Shown here: piece after piece, positions 15,320-18,403 of the stretch
How positions within the stretch are numbered: the first letter of the stretch is position 1
Layout of the letters: the number at the start of each line of letters is the position of its first letter
Assembly (NCBI GenBank): GCA_964537285.1
Contig: CAZHZT010000120.1
Span: forward strand, 1 to 18,403
Direction of reading: 5' to 3'
Length of the DNA stretch: 18,403 nucleotides
Origin: CAZHZT01 sp964537285
GTDB taxonomy: Bacteria > Bacteroidota > Bacteroidia > Chitinophagales > Saprospiraceae
Notes under the pieces: generated by a model
The model's input: only the letters and a program-made list of their open reading frames with translations
Told to the model about the DNA's origin: nothing
The model's database searches: none
Translations under genes and position numbers: made by a program

Positions 15320-15751
15320 TTATAGTGTACCGATTACATAATCGGCTAATTCAAATTTTCGACCATTTTGCCTAAACGTTAAATTAACAACAGCACCAGA
15401 ATATGGTCTCCAAAAATACAACTTATGGTTTGCCCCAACTTTCTCAACTTTATGTAAAATGATAATTGATTTATCTTTAGTTGAACGGTTATCATTTGGG
15501 CTTAGCTCATCATATTTTTTGTCCTGGGATATTACAACTTCCTTTTCACACACTTTTAGTTGAGTGCAATTTTCAAAGATTCCATTCTTGTCATATAAGA
15601 CAAATTGTGTATCATCTTTACATAAGAAAAATTCTCTTTGAGTATGTTCTGAAGATATAGCTTCAATAAGCAAACTACAATTACCAAAATTTTTTACTTT
15701 ATCTCCACACCCTAATAAAACCCCAAAAATAATAATCAGTATCAACTTCAT
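15320..15751 (-). CDS. Candidate immunity lipoprotein for the RHS metallopeptidase toxin
   Basis: A 143-residue lipoprotein: MKLILIIIFGVLLGC with lipobox L-L-G-C15, then a small beta-rich domain with paired cysteines (NCSLLIEA, FLCKDD, NCTQLKVCEK). It would be anchored to a membrane and face the periplasm or outside. No family was recognised. Its start is 2 bases after the stop of the RHS-toxin frame at 15754, the usual place for an immunity gene, and a periplasm-facing inhibitor suits a toxin that acts on envelope proteins. Immunity function is inferred from position only. Repeat B follows directly. Confidence 0.75.
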   Translation of the reverse strand: MKLILIIIFGVLLGCGDKVKNFGNCSLLIEAISSEHTQREFFLCKDDTQFVLYDKNGIFENCTQLKVCEKEVVISQDKKYDELSPNDNRSTKDKSIIILHKVEKVGANHKLYFWRPYSGAVVNLTFRQNGRKFELADYVIGTL

Positions 15752-15753
15752 TG

Positions 15754-16455
15754 TTATTCGTTTTCAGGTACGGTCGGGAACACATTTTGGTCTTTCTTTT
15801 CATCAATAATTTCCTGAACATCACTTGGGTTGTATTTATCTCCGAAGAAATAGTACACGTCAAATGATTCTCCATCAACTTCAACCGATTTACTCATCCA
15901 AACATCACTTTCAAACGCATCGCCGGGTTCACCTCCATCTTGTCGCAAACCGTCTAAGTAGTCTCCATAATGTACTGTCTCGTGCAATAAGGTCATATAT
16001 ACAGGAAGCAATGCTTTAAATTTATCTTCTTCTGATGCATCACTATTCAATATTGATTCTAAGTGGTCAAGTCGTGCCGTACTTAATTGAATCTCTCCAG
16101 TAGTCGCATCATAAAATCCATTAGTCCCTTCCATTCCCCCAGGGTTATCTCTTGCTATAATTGTTGGTCCACTATCCCAAGTAACAGCCTTACGCACTTC
16201 ATCAGCATTTAAGTTTCCTATCCCATCTGGATTATCCGCTGCGGTATTATTAGCGAAAGTATTTAAAATAGTCGGACTATTCATAACATCACTTGATACA
16301 TACTTTTGAAGATAGGTAGCAAACATTTTATACTTCGAAGCAAGGTGAGCAGGTAACTTATATCTACCATCGGGGTCTATGTAAAATATTGGGTTATTGC
16401 CGGCATAAACAAAGGGGCTTTCACTCGGAAACTTACTTGCTAAGGGATCCACCAA
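15754..16455 (-). CDS. RHS core tip fused to HEXXH metallopeptidase toxin (orphan tip, no true start)
   Basis: The first 30 residues, VDPLASKFPSESPFVYAGN, then NPIFYIDPDG, are the conserved end of an RHS core, where the toxin is normally joined. The following 200 residues form a C-terminal toxin domain with a zinc-metallopeptidase motif, LLHETVHYGD (H158, E159, H162), and a likely third ligand in GDAFESDVW (E182), a pattern of polymorphic-toxin metallopeptidases. The frame is open upstream only to about 16515 and contains no ATG; the nominal start is TTG at 16453-16455. The rest of the RHS core is missing, so this is probably a silent or displaced tip that needs recombination onto a full RHS gene to be delivered. 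The candidate immunity gene follows 2 bases downstream. The upstream 165 bp is shared with the dead tip at 13555-13718. Confidence 0.75.
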   Translation of the reverse strand: MVDPLASKFPSESPFVYAGNNPIFYIDPDGRYKLPAHLASKYKMFATYLQKYVSSDVMNSPTILNTFANNTAADNPDGIGNLNADEVRKAVTWDSGPTIIARDNPGGMEGTNGFYDATTGEIQLSTARLDHLESILNSDASEEDKFKALLPVYMTLLHETVHYGDYLDGLRQDGGEPGDAFESDVWMSKSVEVDGESFDVYYFFGDKYNPSDVQEIIDEKKDQNVFPTVPENE

Positions 16456-16609
16456 CCAAAACCACTGCGCGACTTTTCGCCCGGCTTCATTTCTAAAGAT
16501 ACATCCTTTTTTCTTTCAATTGAAGGATTTTCAATTGAAAGAGGAAAAGCCATGAGTAGCGTAACACCACATGGCTTTTCCTGTTCCATTTCTGCCAAAC
16601 GGAATTTGG
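16445..16609 (-). repeat. 165-bp direct repeat, copy 2 (of two)
   Basis: This copy matches 13648-13812 without gaps and with five mismatches. It contains the palindrome TCTTTCAATTGAA...TTCAATTGAAAGA (about 16512-16542) and the 13-bp stem AGGAAAAGCCATG (16542-16554 with 16570-16582). It joins repeat C on one side to the RHS tip on the other. An open frame runs through both copies, but at least four of the five differences would change the encoded residue, which argues against selection on a protein. Confidence 0.85.
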
Positions 16610-16960
16610 CGGAGGCTACGACGTAGGCACAGCCCATAGCCGTCAGGCTAAAGGCAAAATTCGTGGTGTGATTAAATCAACCTTTAAGGCCTTTAGGTCT
16701 TACAATATCTTAGCCACGGGTGTAACCCGTGGTTTTAAAAGGGTTTTGAATCGACTCTGTAGGAGTCTAACAAAAAGCTGTGCTTTCTCATATAAGGTTA
16801 GACTCCTACGGAGACGTACAAAAAATGTACCTTTTTTCCCAGGGAGAACCCTGGGCTAAGCTATTAAAAGACCTAACGGCCCTTAGCCTGACGGCTATGG
16901 GCACAGCCTACGCCGAACGGGGGAAAGAAAAGGTGTTAAATGAATTCGTTTATAATGGGG
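16516..16960. other. Non-coding, repeat-filled stretch between RHS tip and PIN toxin
   Basis: About 445 bases with no supported gene. It consists of the hairpins of the 165-bp repeat, repeat C, and a composite palindrome with three internal hairpins (16633-16901). Short open frames on both strands here are made of repeat DNA. Confidence 0.7.
16594..16922 (-). repeat. Inter-module repeat copy C expanded by a 270-bp composite palindrome
   Basis: The ends match copies A, B and D (GCCAAACGGAATTTGGCGG at 16594 and GCCTACGCCGAACGGGG ending at 16922). Between them is a large inverted repeat: CCCATAGCCGTCAGGCTAA (16633-16651) pairs perfectly with 16883-16901. Nested inside are the hairpins CCACGGGT-GTA-ACCCGTGG (16714-16732) and CCCAGGG-AGAA-CCCTGGG (16838-16855), and a 17-bp near-perfect stem (16755-16771 with 16797-16813). 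AGGTCTT at about 16695 also pairs with AAGACCT at 16868-16874. This design suggests a REPIN or MITE-like element built into the repeat. Confidence 0.75.
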
Positions 16961-17437
16961 TTATTCTCCGGCTTCTCGAAGGATCCAAGCGTATAACTTT
17001 GGAGAAATTCGAAACTCCGCTTTATATATTAAGTCATCCATAAGCGGCCTTACATTATCAATAATACCTTCAATTTTGGCTTCTAATAAAGCACCAAGCA
17101 ATCCTGTAATCTCAAGGCCTAGCTCTTTAGCTTTTCTCCTACCTTTTCGCTCATCAATCAGAAGAACATCTGCGTTTAATTCCAAAGCCAAGACAATGGC
17201 TTCAGATTCTCCCGCATCAAGTTCTTGACATAACAATGAAAACTGTTCAACATCCTGAATAGCTTCAACTTTTATCCAATCCAGTTTATCAATAATTTCT
17301 ATTTGTGTTGGAAGTCTGGATAATTCTTTATAAACAACAGGAGGAATTATGATTTCCTCAAACAATTCCTTGAGAATGTGCAGTACTTCAATTTTGTACA
17401 GATTGGTAATTACAGAAGTGTCACTAACAATGACCAT
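16961..17437 (-). CDS. PIN-domain toxin (DUF3368 type)
   Basis: A 158-residue predicted ribonuclease toxin. PIN-domain acidic residues are visible: D6 in VIVSDTSVI, E77 in LDAGESEAIVLA, and D95 in VLLIDERKGRRKA, followed by the ITGLLGALLEAK helix, as in DUF3368 proteins. These enzymes use divalent metal to cut RNA when not bound by their antitoxin. It lies 12 bases downstream of a UPF0175 antitoxin gene, the usual pairing and order. Length and motifs look intact, so it is probably functional. Its C-terminus reaches close to repeat C. Confidence 0.88.
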   Translation of the reverse strand: MVIVSDTSVITNLYKIEVLHILKELFEEIIIPPVVYKELSRLPTQIEIIDKLDWIKVEAIQDVEQFSLLCQELDAGESEAIVLALELNADVLLIDERKGRRKAKELGLEITGLLGALLEAKIEGIIDNVRPLMDDLIYKAEFRISPKLYAWILREAGE

Positions 17438-17449
17438 TAGGTGGAAAGA

Positions 17450-17707
17450 TCAGTAAGCTTTGCCTTGTCTAAATTTAGCCATAGTTTTTAAATCCTCCTC
17501 AAGGTCCTCAATATCATATTTGATATAGACGTCTCTTTTGGAAAGCTCTTTCTGAAAGGATAACAAATCCATATCCACTAAGCTTCTTGCTTGCCCCATT
17601 GTCAGCCTTTCTTTGTCATAAAGATACACTGCCAACTCAATCAATAATTCTTCTGAGCCAATTTCAGCTTTTTCGAGCGTTTCTTTTTTTATTAAGAGAT
17701 CTTCCAT
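17450..17707 (-). CDS. UPF0175 family antitoxin
   Basis: An 85-residue protein with the UPF0175 layout: IGSEELLIELAVYLYDKERLTMGQARSL, a helix-turn-helix-like segment in which TMGQARSLVDMDLLSFQKEL is the recognisable core, and a C-terminal tail DIEDLEEDLKTMAK. It probably binds the pair's own promoter and neutralises the PIN toxin encoded 12 bases downstream. The two genes form a typical type II toxin-antitoxin operon. Confidence 0.88.
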   Translation of the reverse strand: MEDLLIKKETLEKAEIGSEELLIELAVYLYDKERLTMGQARSLVDMDLLSFQKELSKRDVYIKYDIEDLEEDLKTMAKFRQGKAY

Positions 17708-17915
17708 TTTAATACCTTATGATAACTAGGATTCTTTTGTAAAAGCTTTTCAGTATGATTCTTCTTAAAGAAATATATTTTTAAACCATTTAGTTCCTTC
17801 AAGGTAATAAATCTTATGGGTATTTAAAAGTGGTTGTGCGATTTTATTTCCTGCCTATACCTTGTTGCCGGGATATGACTCCGAAGTAGGCGTGTAGTTG
17901 CTCACACGCTTACCC
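17708..17915. other. Upstream region of the PIN toxin-antitoxin pair
   Basis: AT-rich spacer that should hold the promoter of the antitoxin-toxin operon on the minus strand; no TAnnTTTG match was found. A minus-strand open frame of about 38 codons (ITLKELNGLKIYFFKKNHTE and onward) overlaps the antitoxin start in another frame but has no good start codon, so it is not called as a gene. A short stem GCGTGT/ACACGC lies at 17890-17909 just before repeat D. Confidence 0.4.
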
Positions 17916-17993
17916 GCCAAACGGAATTTGACAGACACACCGACGCAGGCATAGCTTATCCCGCAAACTTACGGGAGCCTGCGCCGAACTGGG
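17916..17993 (-). repeat. Palindromic inter-module repeat, copy D
   Basis: A 78-base copy aligned end to end with copy A (13797-13874), about 68 of 78 matching by eye. It has GCCAAACGGAATTTG, GACGCAGGCA, the hairpin TCCCGCAA-AC-TTACGGGA and GCCTGCGCCGAACTGGG. It sits 8 bases after the stop of the lipoprotein gene 18002-18331, in the same position that copy B has after the other lipoprotein gene. Confidence 0.8.
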
Positions 17994-18001
17994 CTTTAAT
18001 T

Positions 18002-18331
18002 CTATTCTTTGCCTTTTTTTCTCAACAGACGATTCTTGCCATCAGGCAGATTTTCTTTCATTATCAAATTTTCTCCGTCAAAGGCTTCTATTTGGTCGGC
18101 TAAACTTAAATTCTTATCAAACTTACAATTACCAGTAAAATTAGTGCTAACCCATAACTCTCCTGATTCTTGATAAATTGCAAACTCCAAATTCCTTTGT
18201 TCATCCTCTTTCTTAAACGCAATCCATACACCACCATCACTACCGCCTATCCATTCAGCATTATTTGGTAAAGTTGACGGTTTTTGTTTTTTACCATTGC
18301 TGCAAGCAAACAATAATATTGACATAAACAT
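18002..18331 (-). CDS. Small lipoprotein, possibly orphan immunity protein
   Basis: A 109-residue product with a lipobox (LLFAC, C10) and a small soluble domain (WIGGSDGGVWIAFKKEDEQ, FAIYQESGELWVSTNF). No family is recognised. From ATG 18331 the signal peptide is short and has no basic residues. In frame upstream lies RIKKLCLW, an ideal positively charged signal start, preceded by CTG and then a stop. The natural start may thus be CTG or the ATT codon, or the original ATG has mutated. Like the gene at 15320 it is a lipoprotein directly followed by an inter-module repeat, so an immunity role for a toxin beyond the window edge is possible but unproven. Confidence 0.65.
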   Translation of the reverse strand: MFMSILLFACSNGKKQKPSTLPNNAEWIGGSDGGVWIAFKKEDEQRNLEFAIYQESGELWVSTNFTGNCKFDKNLSLADQIEAFDGENLIMKENLPDGKNRLLRKKGKE

Positions 18332-18357
18332 CCATAAACAAAGTTTTTTAATGCGCA

Positions 18358-18398
18358 GCTACCTGCCGGGCGACCTTTTGGGAGCATGGCCAGGTAGC
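18358..18398. repeat. Short inverted repeat at the window edge
   Basis: GCTACCTG (18358-18365) pairs exactly with CAGGTAGC (18391-18398) around a 25-base loop that includes CCTTTTGGG. It lies just upstream of the small lipoprotein gene and resembles the other palindromes of this region. Its extent beyond the window is unknown. Confidence 0.5.
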
Positions 18399-18403
18399 GT
18401 TTA

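Noticed and set aside
16440..16637. Open frame of 65 codons on the minus strand through the 165-bp repeat (EMEQEKPCGVTLLMAF...)
   Set aside because: The same frame is open in the copy at 13648-13812, but at least four of the five differences would change the residue, and the DNA consists of hairpins; it looks non-coding.
16668..17043. Short plus-strand frames in the composite palindrome
   Set aside because: Encoded by REP-like hairpins and the antisense of the PIN toxin end; no support as genes.
13797..17993. CRISPR array
   Set aside because: Repeats are about 80 bases or longer, palindromic, widely and unevenly spaced, and separated by genes rather than short spacers; no cas genes are seen.

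Overview
The window looks like a chromosomal segment of a Bacteroidota bacterium, probably Saprospiria/Saprospiraceae-like. The reasons are AT-rich intergenic DNA, a TAnnTTTG-type promoter upstream of ftsX, a type IX secretion (T9SS) sorting-domain start, a DUF3098 gene between ftsX and uppP, and RHS/toxin-antitoxin modules of a kind common in that group. The genus is not determined.

Layout. (1) 229-4128 (+): a large membrane-anchored protein fusing a caspase/metacaspase domain to a C-terminal alpha/beta-hydrolase (lipase-like) domain. (2) 4246-5715 (-): a secreted beta-propeller-like protein whose T9SS sorting domain seems cut short and whose last codons run into a long inverted repeat. (3) 5974-9404 (+): two tandem, paralogous ArnT/PMT-type membrane glycosyltransferases. 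(4) 9485-10105 (-): a secreted protein converging on the second glycosyltransferase, with both C-termini encoded inside one 160-bp palindrome of GGGAAAC-type units. (5) 10446-13448 (+): a conserved housekeeping block, ftsX, DUF3098, uppP, truB. UppP recycles the undecaprenyl carrier that polyprenyl-phosphate-sugar glycosyltransferases also use. (6) 13449-18403: an accessory region with every supported gene on the minus strand. It holds a possible group II intron tail, a dead RHS tip, a ParE-type toxin-antitoxin pair, a broken tyrosine recombinase, an RHS tip with a HEXXH metallopeptidase toxin and its candidate lipoprotein immunity gene, a PIN/UPF0175 toxin-antitoxin pair, and an orphan lipoprotein.

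The most interesting structure is in region 6. Four copies (A-D) of one palindromic repeat, all in the same orientation, follow the 3' end of successive gene modules, giving a module-repeat-module-repeat order like a cassette array. Two copies continue into a 165-bp segment that is 97% identical and diverges exactly where the RHS tip begins (the VDP motif). This suggests toxin tips exchanged or stockpiled by recombination at a fixed boundary. The broken recombinase sits inside the array.

Elsewhere the window is rich in near-perfect palindromes (4138-4169, 4208-4303, 9358-9517, 10171-10218, 16633-16901), some of which overwrite gene ends, and has three rrn-boxA-like motifs around ftsX. All identifications come from reading the sequence; no database search was possible.
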